Assembly (NCBI GenBank): GCA_964411275.1
Contig: CAYPKG010000014.1
Span: 1 to 46,524, forward strand
Length of the DNA stretch: 46,524 nucleotides
Direction: 5' to 3'
From: CAYPKG01 sp964411275
GTDB taxonomy: Bacteria > Bacillota > Clostridia > Christensenellales > CAG-138
The notes beneath the pieces are model-generated. The model searched no databases. It was not told the origin of the DNA and saw only the letters and a program-made list of their open reading frames with translations. A program made the position numbers and the translations under genes. Positions 22,555 to 30,841 of this stretch are shown here, in pieces (within the stretch, counting starts at the first letter, position 1; each line of letters begins with the position of its first letter).

Positions 22555-22584
22555 ATTGCGTGCGCCGCTGTGGGCGCACGCAAT
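22555..22584 (-). repeat. 12-base-stem intercistronic hairpin between mglB and mglA
   Basis: ATTGCGTGCGCC (22555-22566), loop GCTGTG, GGCGCACGCAAT (22573-22584): a perfect stem 25 bases after the mglB stop on the minus strand. No U-run follows. Such hairpins are known to protect upstream mRNA and let binding-protein genes be expressed above their transporter genes. Confidence 0.75.
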
Positions 22585-22608
22585 CTCATTCAAGGGAACT
22601 CGATTTGT

Positions 22609-23643
22609 TTAGCCGACAACCTTTACGTAGTCGACGGTGTAGTTCTTGTCGAGGGTTTCGCCGTTGATGGCCTTGACCGCCACGTCAACCGCGGTGTGGG
22701 ACTGACCGATATGGTCATTCAAAACGGTACCGGTCATCTCGCCGGCCTGAACCAGCTCCACAGCCTCATCCAGCGCGTCAACGCCCACGAGATAGATGTT
22801 CTCGTTGACCTTGCGGCCCGCGGACACGATGGACTGGTACGCGCCCAGCGCCATGGCGTCGTTGTTGCAGAACACGACCTCGATCTGATCGCCGAACTGC
22901 GCCAGAGCATTTGCTACCAGCTCCTGCCCCTTGGCCTGATCCCATTCGCCGCGCTGCTCGAACAGTTTATCAACGGTGACGCCGGCATCGGTCAGCGCCT
23001 TGATGGAGAACTCGGTGCGGTACTGCGCGTCGATGTTTTCCATGTCGCCCTGGATCATGACGTAGGAAACCTTGCCATCGCCATTGATGTCGCCCTTGTT
23101 GGGGAGGTCCAGAATGATCTGGCCCTGCATGGTGCCGGACTGGCGGGCGTCCGCGCCAACATACGCGATCTGATCCCAAAGCTGCATGTCGTCGGCGGTG
23201 GGCTCACGGTTGATGAACACGGTGGGGATACCGGCGGCCTTCACGGTCTCGATGACGGTGGCGGCGGAGGTAGCCTGCACGAGGTTCACGATCAGAACGT
23301 CAACGCCGTCAGCGATGAAGGTGTTGATCTGGTTGGTCTGCTCGGCCTGGTCGTTCTTGCCGTCCATGACGGTGACCTGGTATTCCACTTCGTCATTGGA
23401 GAGACTTTCCATGTAGCTCTGGAGCTCCTCGCGATAGAGGGTCATGAAGTTGTCGTCAAATTTGTAGATACAAACGCCAACCTTGACGACTTTCTTGTCA
23501 GCAGGGGCGGGCTCCGGTGCGGGGGCGGGGTCTTCTGCAGGGGCCGGGGTCTCGGTGACGGGCTCAGCAGGGGCCGGCGTTGAGCATGCAACAATGCTCA
23601 GACCCATGACAAGAACCAAAACCAATGCCAATAGCTTTTTCAT
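22609..23643 (-). CDS. mglB: galactose/glucose-binding lipoprotein
   Basis: The 344-aa protein has a lipoprotein signal peptide (lipobox IVAC, C20), then an acidic Pro/Ala-rich linker of about 30 residues and a type I periplasmic-binding fold. VGVCIYKFDDNFM near residue 56, VNLVQATSA, FINREP and FCNNDAMALGAYQS are typical of galactose/glucose-binding proteins. DINGDGKVSYV near 182 corresponds to the calcium-binding loop of E. coli MglB. It would be anchored outside the membrane and deliver sugar to MglAC. ATG 23643 follows GGAGGAG. It has its own promoter upstream and a stabilising hairpin downstream. Confidence 0.94.
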   Translation of the reverse strand: MKKLLALVLVLVMGLSIVACSTPAPAEPVTETPAPAEDPAPAPEPAPADKKVVKVGVCIYKFDDNFMTLYREELQSYMESLSNDEVEYQVTVMDGKNDQAEQTNQINTFIADGVDVLIVNLVQATSAATVIETVKAAGIPTVFINREPTADDMQLWDQIAYVGADARQSGTMQGQIILDLPNKGDINGDGKVSYVMIQGDMENIDAQYRTEFSIKALTDAGVTVDKLFEQRGEWDQAKGQELVANALAQFGDQIEVVFCNNDAMALGAYQSIVSAGRKVNENIYLVGVDALDEAVELVQAGEMTGTVLNDHIGQSHTAVDVAVKAINGETLDKNYTVDYVKVVG

Positions 23644-23696
23644 TTTGATCTCCTCCTGTATGGTATGATTTGGCCGCCATCCTTGGCGACACTATA

Positions 23697-23726
23697 ATGA
23701 TAGCCCATTGTGAGACATGTTTTCAA
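23697..23726 (-). promoter_or_regulatory. probable promoter of mglBAC
   Basis: On the minus strand TTGAAA (23726-23721), 18-base spacer, TATCAT (23702-23697), 53 bases upstream of the mglB ATG. It would allow mglBAC expression separate from the upstream sensor genes. TGAAAACATGTCTCA overlapping the -35 only loosely resembles a catabolite (cre) box. Confidence 0.5.
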
Positions 23727-23810
23727 TAGGATATTCCCCGGAGTTTTATCGAAATTCTTTGCATTTCGTTTATATTATAACCCGGTAATAGTATCCGTTT
23801 TTTTTTGACT

Positions 23811-24839
23811 CTAGGAAAAATCTTCCTGGGTGATGATCTGCATGGGCGCGCGCACGGACTTGTCGGGCCGAAGCTCTACCGCCTCCTCCACGGGCTGCCC
23901 GGTGGCCAGGGCATGGGCCACGGCGTATATCAATTCCGCCTGGGTCTCGTAATCGATGATGACGGTGCCCAGCATTTTCTTTTTTTCCACCGCCTCCAGT
24001 CCCGGCGGCGTGCCGTCGATGCCTACGATATTCGTGAAATCCAGTTCCAGCCGCTCGCAGGTGTCGATCACCCCAAGGGCCATATCGTCATTGTTGCAGA
24101 TAATCAGCTCGATTTGGTCGCCATATTGCTGAAAATACTGTTCCGCCAGCGCCGCGGCCTGGCTGCGTTCCCAATTGGCGATTGCCCCGTCCAGCTTTTC
24201 CACCAGGATGCCCGCGTCCTTGAGCGTCTGCACGGAGGCCTCCGTTCGAAGCACCGCGTCCTGATGCCGGCTTTCCCCCTCCAGCATGATATATTGGATG
24301 ATCCCGTCCCCATTCCGGTCAAACCGGGCGGGATCCTTCTTGTACGCGTCCACCACGATTTGCCCCTGCAGCCTGCCGTTCTCAGCAGCGTCGGTTCCCA
24401 CATAATAGATGCGCTCCCATTTTTGCAAGTCCTCCTGGACAGGCTCGCGGTTGAAGAACACCAGCGGCACATTCACCTCCCGTGCGCGGTCCACGATGTA
24501 CGCGGCGTCGGTGCGGTCCACAAGGTTCACGCACAGCACATCATAATTCAGTGACAAAAACCGCTCGATCTGGCTGTTCTGTGTGGCCTGCCGTCCCTGG
24601 GCGTCCGCCACGCTCAGATTCAGCCGCACCTCCGCCTCGTGCTCGGCGGCGATCCGCTTCAGGCTGTTTGTCATATTGGAAATAAACGTGTCATCCCCCC
24701 GGTAAATGGCCACCCCCAGCTTAAAAACCTGCTTCGCCCGCTGGGTCTCCTGGGAACGGGCAAACACGAGCACGGCTATCACGATTGCGCTTACAGCCAG
24801 CGCCGCCACAAAAATCCGTAAAAGTCTTTTGTGTTTCAT
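23811..24839 (-). CDS. membrane-anchored galactose-binding-protein paralogue (probable sensor)
   Basis: The 342-aa protein is homologous to MglB along its length: FKLGVAIYRGDDTFI near residue 39, LCVNLVDRTDAAYI, VFFNREPVQEDLQKW, ICNNDDMALGVIDT, and a calcium-type loop DRNGDGIIQYI near 183. Instead of a lipobox it starts with a positively charged stretch and one hydrophobic segment (about 7-27) with no Cys, so it should stay anchored as a signal anchor. It lies between the two-component system genes and mglB. By analogy with XylFII, a binding-protein co-receptor of the LytS/YesN system in Clostridium beijerinckii, it probably reports bound sugar to the kinase. ATG 24839 has GGAGG upstream. Confidence 0.82.
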   Translation of the reverse strand: MKHKRLLRIFVAALAVSAIVIAVLVFARSQETQRAKQVFKLGVAIYRGDDTFISNMTNSLKRIAAEHEAEVRLNLSVADAQGRQATQNSQIERFLSLNYDVLCVNLVDRTDAAYIVDRAREVNVPLVFFNREPVQEDLQKWERIYYVGTDAAENGRLQGQIVVDAYKKDPARFDRNGDGIIQYIMLEGESRHQDAVLRTEASVQTLKDAGILVEKLDGAIANWERSQAAALAEQYFQQYGDQIELIICNNDDMALGVIDTCERLELDFTNIVGIDGTPPGLEAVEKKKMLGTVIIDYETQAELIYAVAHALATGQPVEEAVELRPDKSVRAPMQIITQEDFS

Positions 24840-24944
24840 TGGATCGCCTCCTTACATTGCTTAGGCTGCCACGGTAAGCTGCGGCAACAACGCACAAGCG
24901 AGTGCAGCACAAACGAAAACCACACGGGTTCGACTCCCCTTACC

Positions 24945-25877
24945 TTAGGAAATGGGAAACAACGTAAGCTCATATGGGTATTCATACATGCATTCCCCGT
25001 TCACGACAAGGGGCGTAAGCTCAATATTATCCACGCCGGTTCTCCCATCCGCAGACAGCACCGCCTCACGCACGCTTAAATACCCCGCGTCAAACTCGCT
25101 GAACACCACCAGCGACGCGATCCGCCCCGTCTCCAGATTGGTTCGAAGGCTGCTGTCAAAGCCGATGCCGAATATCACATCCAACAGCCGCCCCTGTTCG
25201 CAGGCGATAAGCGTCGTCGCCTCATCCAACGTCACAAGCATGGCGGGGCCGTCGTCTTTCAACCGCTCCATTATCTCGTTTTCCCCGTCACCGGTCAGCC
25301 GCAGTATTTTATAGGAAATCATCAGGTCGTCCATTTTGCTTAACAGGGCTCTGTAGCGGCCCAGCACATGCGCCTCCAACCTCACCGGCAGCAACACAAG
25401 GCAGGGCCGCTCCCGGTATTCGCTTTCCTCGATCACGTCGGCAAGCATCTCGCCAAGCAGCCCGTCGCTTGCGCCCACAAACTGGGTGTTGCCCCGGTTT
25501 GCGTGCAATTGCTCCCCCACCGTTACCACAGCCGGCTCCAGCCGGTTTTTGTCCAGCCATTCCTTCATGTATTCCGCATCCCTCGCACGCAGTATCAGCG
25601 CGTCCGCGCCGTTGTCCACCTCCCGGGCAAGGTACTCCGCCTGCTGGCGGCCTTCCTCCGGCGCATAGCCTGACACCATATGCAGATCCACGTTAAAATC
25701 CTTGGCCGCCTTCTCCATGCCCCTACGAAATGCCTCCGACGTGTCCCCCGCAAGGGCCGACACGTTGTAGGTGCGCTGCTCTACATCGGCCACAGTGCTT
25801 TGCAGCACCATCAGCAGCAGCACGATGATGATGCCCAGTATAGACAAACTCATGATTTTTTCCAGGCGTCCGATCAT
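24945..25877 (-). CDS. second membrane-anchored sugar-binding-like protein
   Basis: The 310-aa protein has an N-terminal hydrophobic anchor (about 8-28) and a periplasmic-binding-protein type I (LacI-like) domain: GDTSEAFRRGMEKAAKDFNVDLHMVSG near residue 44, YLAREVDNGADALILRARD near 82, FVGASDGLLGEML near 134. It is more divergent than its neighbour and lacks the calcium loop and CNND motif, so its ligand may differ or be absent. Its ATG at 25877 follows directly on the TAA of the kinase gene, which indicates coupled translation and a joint role in sensing. It is probably an extracellular accessory sensor; a transport role is unlikely because it is not a lipoprotein. Confidence 0.78.
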   Translation of the reverse strand: MIGRLEKIMSLSILGIIIVLLLMVLQSTVADVEQRTYNVSALAGDTSEAFRRGMEKAAKDFNVDLHMVSGYAPEEGRQQAEYLAREVDNGADALILRARDAEYMKEWLDKNRLEPAVVTVGEQLHANRGNTQFVGASDGLLGEMLADVIEESEYRERPCLVLLPVRLEAHVLGRYRALLSKMDDLMISYKILRLTGDGENEIMERLKDDGPAMLVTLDEATTLIACEQGRLLDVIFGIGFDSSLRTNLETGRIASLVVFSEFDAGYLSVREAVLSADGRTGVDNIELTPLVVNGECMYEYPYELTLFPIS

Positions 25878-27659
25878 TTATTTGTCCTCCGTTTCCCCAA
25901 AGGGTATCGCGGGCAGGTGCAGGGTAATCCTCGACCCCACGTCCGGCTCGCTTTCAATGATCACACCGTATTTTTCTCCGAAGTACAGGCGCACCCGCTC
26001 GTGCACGTTCTTAAGCCCAATGCCGGAACCCATGGACCCTGGGCTATTCTCGGTCAAAAGCCGGTCTACTATTTCCTGGGGCATGCCCAGGCCATTGTCC
26101 GCCACGGTAATATAGAGGTCCCCATCCCGGAGATAGGCCCGAATATCGATCTCCCCATCCCCGTCCATGAAATCCATGCCGTGATAGATGGCGTTTTCCA
26201 CGATGGGCTGCACCACCAGCTTGATGGTGGATAGGTTTTCCGTGCCCGGCTCTGCGTTGATCTTAAAAATGAATTTGTTTTTATAGCGCATTTGCTGGAT
26301 CATGAGATAGTTTCTGGCATGCTCCAGCTCGTCCCCGACGCTGATGATATTCTTGCCCTTGCTCAGGCTTAGCCTGAAAAACCGCGCCAGAGCGCTGACG
26401 ATCCGAAGCGCCTCGTCCGGCTGCCCCTTCTCTATCATCCACACGAGGATATCCAGCGTATTATAGAGAAAATGGGGATTGATCTGTGCCTGCAGGGCGT
26501 TGAGCTCGCTTTTCTGCTTTTGCTCATGCTCCGCCACGATCTTGTCCGTCAGCTCCCGCAGTCTGTTGACCATCTGCTGCACGGAATTGCCCAGGCTCCA
26601 GATTTCCTGGGAGCCTCCCACGTAGATTTCCCCATGATCCATGTCCTGCTCAAGGGCGCGCACGCTCTCCTCCAGCTTCTGGATGGGTTCCATCAGCCGG
26701 GAAGAGATGAAGGCGTTCACCAATATAATGATCTCAAAATACAGGAAGAATATGATCAGCACATACAAAAGGTTTTGCAGCGCGTTCATGGAAATCCCCC
26801 GCTCTGGGATCACGCCGATCACCTTCCAGCCGGTATAGCCTACGCTTCTGACGATCACGGATTGGTTGCCGACTGGTGTGCTCAGCTCGTGCACCCCGTC
26901 TTGAAACGCGGCGTGGGCGATGTTGTTTTCCGCGATCAGCCCTGATGAAAGCAGCTGATGCTGGGGATGGTAAATCACGTGACCGTCGCTGTCCACCAGA
27001 TACACATAGCCGTCATTGGCCAGGGCGACGTTTTCAAACAGCTCGGATATGCCGCCATAGTACAGGTCCAACAGCAGCACGCCCTGCTCGGTGCTTTTGT
27101 TTCTGGTGATTTCAACCACGCAGCTCAGGCTGAACACCCAGCTGTACTGGTTTCCCGCGTCCACAAACACGTTTTGCACCACAGGTGTAAAGAATATGAG
27201 GTTTTCGCTGCGCTCCATTGTTCTTTGAAACCAGGGCGTGTCCACAACGTTGGCCTCCGGCTTCACCTTGGCGGGCGGCGCCGCCACAAGCGCCTCGCCA
27301 TCCGCGCTAAATAGGGCGATGTTCTTTACATAGCTGGAGTTGGTGTTGTACAGCAGCTGCATCTGTGCGTTGATTTCCGGGGAGGAGATGTCCTTGTTTT
27401 TGACAACGTTATAGGCGATGGAGTCGGACAGCCTAAGCATGTTGCGCAGATGGGTGCCCAGGGACTGGTTGACCTGCTCCACGAGGATTTCGCTTTCGCT
27501 TTGCAGCGTGCTTTGCAGTTGCTTGGAAAAGCGCATGTAAAACGTAATCCCCGTCATCACGATGGCGAGAAGCGCGCTGAACGTAAAGCTCAAAAACACC
27601 GTATAGCGAATGCTGCTGCGTGAAAGCTTTCGCATGATACGTCCGGGAGCCTTTTTCAA
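25878..27659 (-). CDS. YesM-type sensor histidine kinase
   Basis: A membrane histidine kinase of about 593 aa: a first membrane segment (about 20-43), a large extracellular Cache-like region, a second membrane segment near 305-330, a HAMP linker, a His_kinase domain with the phosphoacceptor in QINPHFLYNTLD (H396), and a HATPase domain with VENAIYHG (N box), DNGLGMP (G1) and GSGIGLKNVHERV (G2). The TTG at 27659 is preferred as start because GGGAGG lies 7 bases before it. An in-frame ATG at 27689 overlaps the regulator stop (ATGA) and ATG 27635 is also possible. It should phosphorylate the YesN-type regulator encoded just upstream. Confidence 0.88.
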   Translation of the reverse strand: MKKAPGRIMRKLSRSSIRYTVFLSFTFSALLAIVMTGITFYMRFSKQLQSTLQSESEILVEQVNQSLGTHLRNMLRLSDSIAYNVVKNKDISSPEINAQMQLLYNTNSSYVKNIALFSADGEALVAAPPAKVKPEANVVDTPWFQRTMERSENLIFFTPVVQNVFVDAGNQYSWVFSLSCVVEITRNKSTEQGVLLLDLYYGGISELFENVALANDGYVYLVDSDGHVIYHPQHQLLSSGLIAENNIAHAAFQDGVHELSTPVGNQSVIVRSVGYTGWKVIGVIPERGISMNALQNLLYVLIIFFLYFEIIILVNAFISSRLMEPIQKLEESVRALEQDMDHGEIYVGGSQEIWSLGNSVQQMVNRLRELTDKIVAEHEQKQKSELNALQAQINPHFLYNTLDILVWMIEKGQPDEALRIVSALARFFRLSLSKGKNIISVGDELEHARNYLMIQQMRYKNKFIFKINAEPGTENLSTIKLVVQPIVENAIYHGMDFMDGDGEIDIRAYLRDGDLYITVADNGLGMPQEIVDRLLTENSPGSMGSGIGLKNVHERVRLYFGEKYGVIIESEPDVGSRITLHLPAIPFGETEDK

Positions 27660-27685
27660 GTTGCCGCCTCCCTTCCCCAGCTTGT

Positions 27686-29281
27686 TCATTTTCGGAATTT
27701 TGTCGGGGAAACGCCAAACCGCTTTTTGAAAGCATAGCTGAAATAATTCGGTTCTTCGTACCCGACCTTGTGGGCGATGATATTTGTTTTGTCGTCGGTT
27801 TCCTGCAATAGCCTCAGCGCGTGCTCCATCCGCACGTCGGTGAGGTACTGGACATAGCTGCGGCCGGTTTCCTGCTTGAATATGGTGGAAAAATAGCTTT
27901 GGCTGACATGCAGGTGCTCGCAAAGCTTTTCCACGGAAAGCGCGGGGTCCTGATAGTTTTCGTGAATAAAGCGCTTCGCCTCTTCCACCAGCTTTTTCGT
28001 GGAGGACACCCGGCGGGCGCTGATGAACTCGCTGATGCACACGAGTATATTCGTCAGCCACTCCCGCATCCGCTCTTTTTCAAGGCTTTCCGGCTCAAAA
28101 CCCACAAACCGGTCCATCCGCTCCACAATAGCGGCCTCCGCCTGCAGGCCGTAGCGTTGGATGATGCGGTATGTGGCGTTGAGCACCCCAAGCATATATG
28201 CCCGGCGCTCCCAGTCTCCGCCCTCCTGGCCCCGGGCGAGGATGTCGTCGATCAAAAGGGAAATCTGCTCCCCTGTGCCGAACTTCACCGTGGAGAGCAT
28301 CAGCTCCTCCCCCCGCACGTCAAAAGCGATGGGCTCCGGCCGTGTTTCTTCCATATCGCCAATATAGATGGCACCGCCGGTGCCGGACACCGCCCTATAC
28401 TGAAGCGCCGCCCGGGCCTCCTGAAAGGAGGTGTGGACGCCGCCGATCCCCAGGGCCTTTCTTCCCACGCCTGCCGTCACGCTGATGTTGAGCACCCGCC
28501 GCGCCCGGGAGCATACCTCATTGGCCAGGCGGATCAGCTGTTCCATGGGGGCTTGTTCCGCGGCCCAGGCGATGATGGTGATCACGGAGCTGGAGCTTAA
28601 AAACACCACGCTTTGCCATTTGTCCGAAAGCTGCTCCTCGACCATCTGCTTTAGCGACAAAGGCGCCAGCTCCAGCGCCACCGCCGCATGATCCCGGCTG
28701 ATGGGGTCGATATCAAACACCGCCACCGTCATAAAATTCTCCGGCGAAAGGGGGATGTTGTACTGTGTGAGCTCCTTCAAAACATCCATTTCTGACAGCA
28801 CGCCCCAGAGCAACTCGTTAAAAAACCGTTCCCGCATCAGCGGCAATGCCTTTTCGTAGTTTTCCCGCAACACCTCTATATTGCGCCGGTTCTCGATGTC
28901 CGCGTCCAGGCCCTCCCGGATGCGGGTCAGGATGCGGGAAAGCTCCTCCACGTTTACGGGCTTTAAGACATACTCCACCACGTTAAGCTTGATGGCCTCC
29001 CGGGCATAGTCAAATTCGTCAAACCCCGTCAAAATAATGAGCTTGACCATGGGATGCAGCTTGATGAGCTCCGCGCTCATGGTGAGGCCGTCCATGTACG
29101 GCATTTTAATGTCCGTCAGCACCACATCGATGTCGGTGTACTCCGCTTTTTCCAGGGCGTCCTGCCCGTTTTCCGCCTCAGCCGCCACCTCGAAGCCCAG
29201 CGCGGCCCAATCCATGCGCCGCACGATCCCCTCGCGCATTTCCGCCTCGTCGTCCACGATCATGATCCTGTATTTACTCAT
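27686..29281 (-). CDS. YesN-type response regulator with AraC DNA-binding domain
   Basis: The 531-aa protein has an N-terminal receiver domain (D9/D10 acidic pair, phosphoacceptor D57 in VVLTDIKMPYMDG, T85, K107 in YVLKPVN), a middle region of about 280 residues resembling the YesN linker, and a C-terminal AraC/XylS double helix-turn-helix (LSVEKLCEHLHVSQSYFSTIFKQETG and IAHKVGYEEPNYFSYAFKKRFGVSP). The start is ATG 29281 with AGGTG upstream. It heads the sensor-transporter cluster and probably activates mglBAC when sugar is present. Neighbouring binding proteins support sugar as the signal. Confidence 0.92.
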   Translation of the reverse strand: MSKYRIMIVDDEAEMREGIVRRMDWAALGFEVAAEAENGQDALEKAEYTDIDVVLTDIKMPYMDGLTMSAELIKLHPMVKLIILTGFDEFDYAREAIKLNVVEYVLKPVNVEELSRILTRIREGLDADIENRRNIEVLRENYEKALPLMRERFFNELLWGVLSEMDVLKELTQYNIPLSPENFMTVAVFDIDPISRDHAAVALELAPLSLKQMVEEQLSDKWQSVVFLSSSSVITIIAWAAEQAPMEQLIRLANEVCSRARRVLNISVTAGVGRKALGIGGVHTSFQEARAALQYRAVSGTGGAIYIGDMEETRPEPIAFDVRGEELMLSTVKFGTGEQISLLIDDILARGQEGGDWERRAYMLGVLNATYRIIQRYGLQAEAAIVERMDRFVGFEPESLEKERMREWLTNILVCISEFISARRVSSTKKLVEEAKRFIHENYQDPALSVEKLCEHLHVSQSYFSTIFKQETGRSYVQYLTDVRMEHALRLLQETDDKTNIIAHKVGYEEPNYFSYAFKKRFGVSPTKFRK

Positions 29282-29312
29282 ATACACCTGCCAAATGGGT
29301 CTTTTCTCCCCC

Positions 29313-29341
29313 AGTATATCGTATTTGCCGGGATTGGACAA
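29313..29341 (-). promoter_or_regulatory. promoter of the two-component/sensor operon
   Basis: On the minus strand TTGTCC (29341-29336), 17-base spacer, TATACT (29318-29313), 31 bases upstream of the regulator ATG. The position is within the 79-base gap after the AAA ATPase gene. Confidence 0.55.
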
Positions 29342-29360
29342 CACGACGGCGCCATGGGGG

Positions 29361-30077
29361 CTATTCGTCGGCGAGAAGAATTGTTAGCATCCTTTGCGGG
29401 TTTGCCATAAAGCTTCTTGTGATTGCCACATGCTCCGTCTGTTCATAGGCGGTCTTTTTAAGGCCCTGCTCATCGAGCAAAAATAATTCCGCCCCCGGAT
29501 ATGCCATCAGGATGGGGGAATGGGTTGCCAATATGAACTGCGCCCCGCCCACGACGAGATCGTACATCCGCCTGAGCAGCGCAAGCTGCCGCGACGGGGA
29601 CAGGGCCGCCTCAGGCTCGTCCAGCAGATACAGCCCTTTCCCCCGAAACCGGTTCATGGCAAGCGCCATGAAGCTTTCCCCATGGGATTGCTGGTGCAGG
29701 GATTTCCCGCCATAGCCCATAAAAAAGCTCTGATCGCCCACTTTGTCCAAATAGCTTGCCATATTATAAAAACTCTCTGCCCGAAGATAATACCCGTCCT
29801 TGGGGCGGATGGGGCCTTTGATGAGCGTGAGCGCCTCATGTAGGCCGGAGTGGGTATCCTGTGTGGCGAAGCTGAAATTCTTCGATCCGCCCTCGGGATT
29901 AAAGCCGTAGCTCACCGCGATGGCCTCCAACAGCGTGGATTTGCCTGAGCCGTTTTCCCCCAGGAATATGGTAACAGGCGCAGTCAGCCATAGCTCGGTA
30001 AGCCCCGCGATGGCCGGGATATCGTTCACGTACGTTTCCTTGTCCCATGGGCCTTTGCGAATTCCGTCAATAAACAT
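29361..30077 (-). CDS. AAA-family (ABC/SMC-like) ATPase
   Basis: The 238-aa soluble protein is a single ABC/SMC-like nucleotide-binding domain of the predicted 'AAA family ATPase' type. Walker A GENGSGKS (40-47), a Q-loop region, the short signature SHGESFMAL, Walker B LYLLDEPEAALS and H-loop THS are all present. There is no membrane partner or coiled-coil arm, so it is not a transporter ATPase. Such proteins are common and mostly uncharacterised. ATG 30077 has only a weak ribosome-binding site. A promoter at 30130-30102 fires away from the metal-resistance operon. Confidence 0.8.
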   Translation of the reverse strand: MFIDGIRKGPWDKETYVNDIPAIAGLTELWLTAPVTIFLGENGSGKSTLLEAIAVSYGFNPEGGSKNFSFATQDTHSGLHEALTLIKGPIRPKDGYYLRAESFYNMASYLDKVGDQSFFMGYGGKSLHQQSHGESFMALAMNRFRGKGLYLLDEPEAALSPSRQLALLRRMYDLVVGGAQFILATHSPILMAYPGAELFLLDEQGLKKTAYEQTEHVAITRSFMANPQRMLTILLADE

Positions 30078-30101
30078 CGTATCTCAACCCTTCTGGTTCC
30101 G

Positions 30102-30130
30102 ATTATAATGCCTTTTCCTTCTCTTCACAA
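30102..30130 (-). promoter_or_regulatory. promoter of the AAA ATPase gene
   Basis: On the minus strand TTGTGA (30130-30125), 17-base spacer, TATAAT (30107-30102), 24 bases upstream of the ATG. It is divergent to the cad-type promoter 27 bases away. Confidence 0.6.
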
Positions 30131-30156
30131 TGCAAAAAAATAACACAAAACATGTA

Positions 30157-30208
30157 TTGACAAACTGGTATATCCATGTATAATAACATATGAACAATTA
30201 TTCATATG
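30157..30208 (+). promoter_or_regulatory. consensus promoter and ArsR/SmtB-type operator of the metal operon
   Basis: TTGACA (30157-30162), 16-base spacer, TATAAT (30179-30184). Immediately downstream CATATGAA (30187-30194), spacer CAATTA, TTCATATG (30201-30208) forms a perfect dyad. ATATGAAC...TTCATAT matches the known SmtB/ZiaR/CadC class of operator. Repressor bound there would block transcription; metal would release it. Confidence 0.85.
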
Positions 30209-30223
30209 AAAGGATGTTTATAT

Positions 30224-30586
30224 ATGTTGGATGGAAACGGCGTGGAACGCTGCGAATATATGCATGCCCATGAGGAGATCATCGTGAAGGTTAATGAGCG
30301 TATGCCGGACGATGAGGTGCTCTATGACCTGGCAGAGCTCTTCAAGGTTTTTGGGGACACCACCCGCATTAAAATACTCTACGTTTTATTTGAAAGCGAG
30401 ATGTGCGTGTGCGACATCGCCCAGCTGCTCAACATGACCCAATCCGCCATCTCCCACCACCTCAGGTCCCTCAAGCAAAGCAAGCTTGTGAAATTTCGCC
30501 GGGATGGCAAAGTGGTGTTTTATTCCCTGGCGGACGATCATGTACGCACCATCATCGACCAGGGCGTGGAGCATGTGATGGAATAA
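30224..30586 (+). CDS. ArsR/SmtB-family metal-responsive repressor (CadC-like)
   Basis: The 120-aa winged-helix repressor has helix-turn-helix MCVCDIAQLLNMTQSAISHHLRSLKQ and wing RRDGKVVFYSL. It keeps both metal sites known in CadC: the alpha3N thiolate site (C61 and C63 in MCVCD, with N-terminal C10) and the alpha5 site (D104, H106, H117, E120, the same residue numbers as in SmtB). It should therefore sense Cd, Pb or Zn. ATG 30224 has AAAGGA 9 bases upstream; an ATG at 30206 would lie inside the operator. It is the first gene of an operon with an HMA protein and a P-type ATPase. Confidence 0.9.
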   Translation: MLDGNGVERCEYMHAHEEIIVKVNERMPDDEVLYDLAELFKVFGDTTRIKILYVLFESEMCVCDIAQLLNMTQSAISHHLRSLKQSKLVKFRRDGKVVFYSLADDHVRTIIDQGVEHVME

Positions 30587-30619
30587 ACTAAAATTTAAAT
30601 ATATTTGGAGGACAATCCC

Positions 30620-30838
30620 ATGAAAAAGACTTATCAGATGAACGATCTGGACTGCGCCAACTGCGCGGCAAAGATGGAAGACGCCATCCGCAAAATCGGC
30701 GGAGTGGAGGCGGCCAGCATCAGCTTTATGCGCCAGAAGATGACCCTGGAGCTGGACGAAGCGAAGGAAGCGGAAATCATGGAACAGGTGGTCAAGGCCT
30801 GCAAGCGCATCGAGCCTGACTGCACCGTGGTACTCTGA
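30620..30838 (+). CDS. free heavy-metal-associated (HMA) domain protein
   Basis: The 72-aa protein is one HMA ferredoxin-like domain. The metal site is LDCANC (C12, C15); the Asp before the first Cys (DCxxC) is typical of Zn/Cd/Pb-specific HMA domains of ZntA/CadA rather than copper types. Start ATG 30620 follows TTGGAGG. It ends three bases before the P-type ATPase, which itself lacks an N-terminal HMA domain, so the usual CadA N-terminus is here a separate polypeptide. It may act as a metallochaperone for the pump. Confidence 0.9.
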   Translation: MKKTYQMNDLDCANCAAKMEDAIRKIGGVEAASISFMRQKMTLELDEAKEAEIMEQVVKACKRIEPDCTVVL

Positions 30839-30841
30839 GCC

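Noticed and set aside
23712..23728. cre (CcpA) site at the mglB promoter
   Set aside because: TGAAAACATGTCTCA keeps only part of the consensus and lacks the central CG; too weak to annotate.
24925..24943. ACGGGTTCGACTCCCCT resembles a tRNA T-arm
   Set aside because: No matching acceptor stem, D-arm or anticodon arm upstream or downstream on either strand; treated as chance or a tiny relic.
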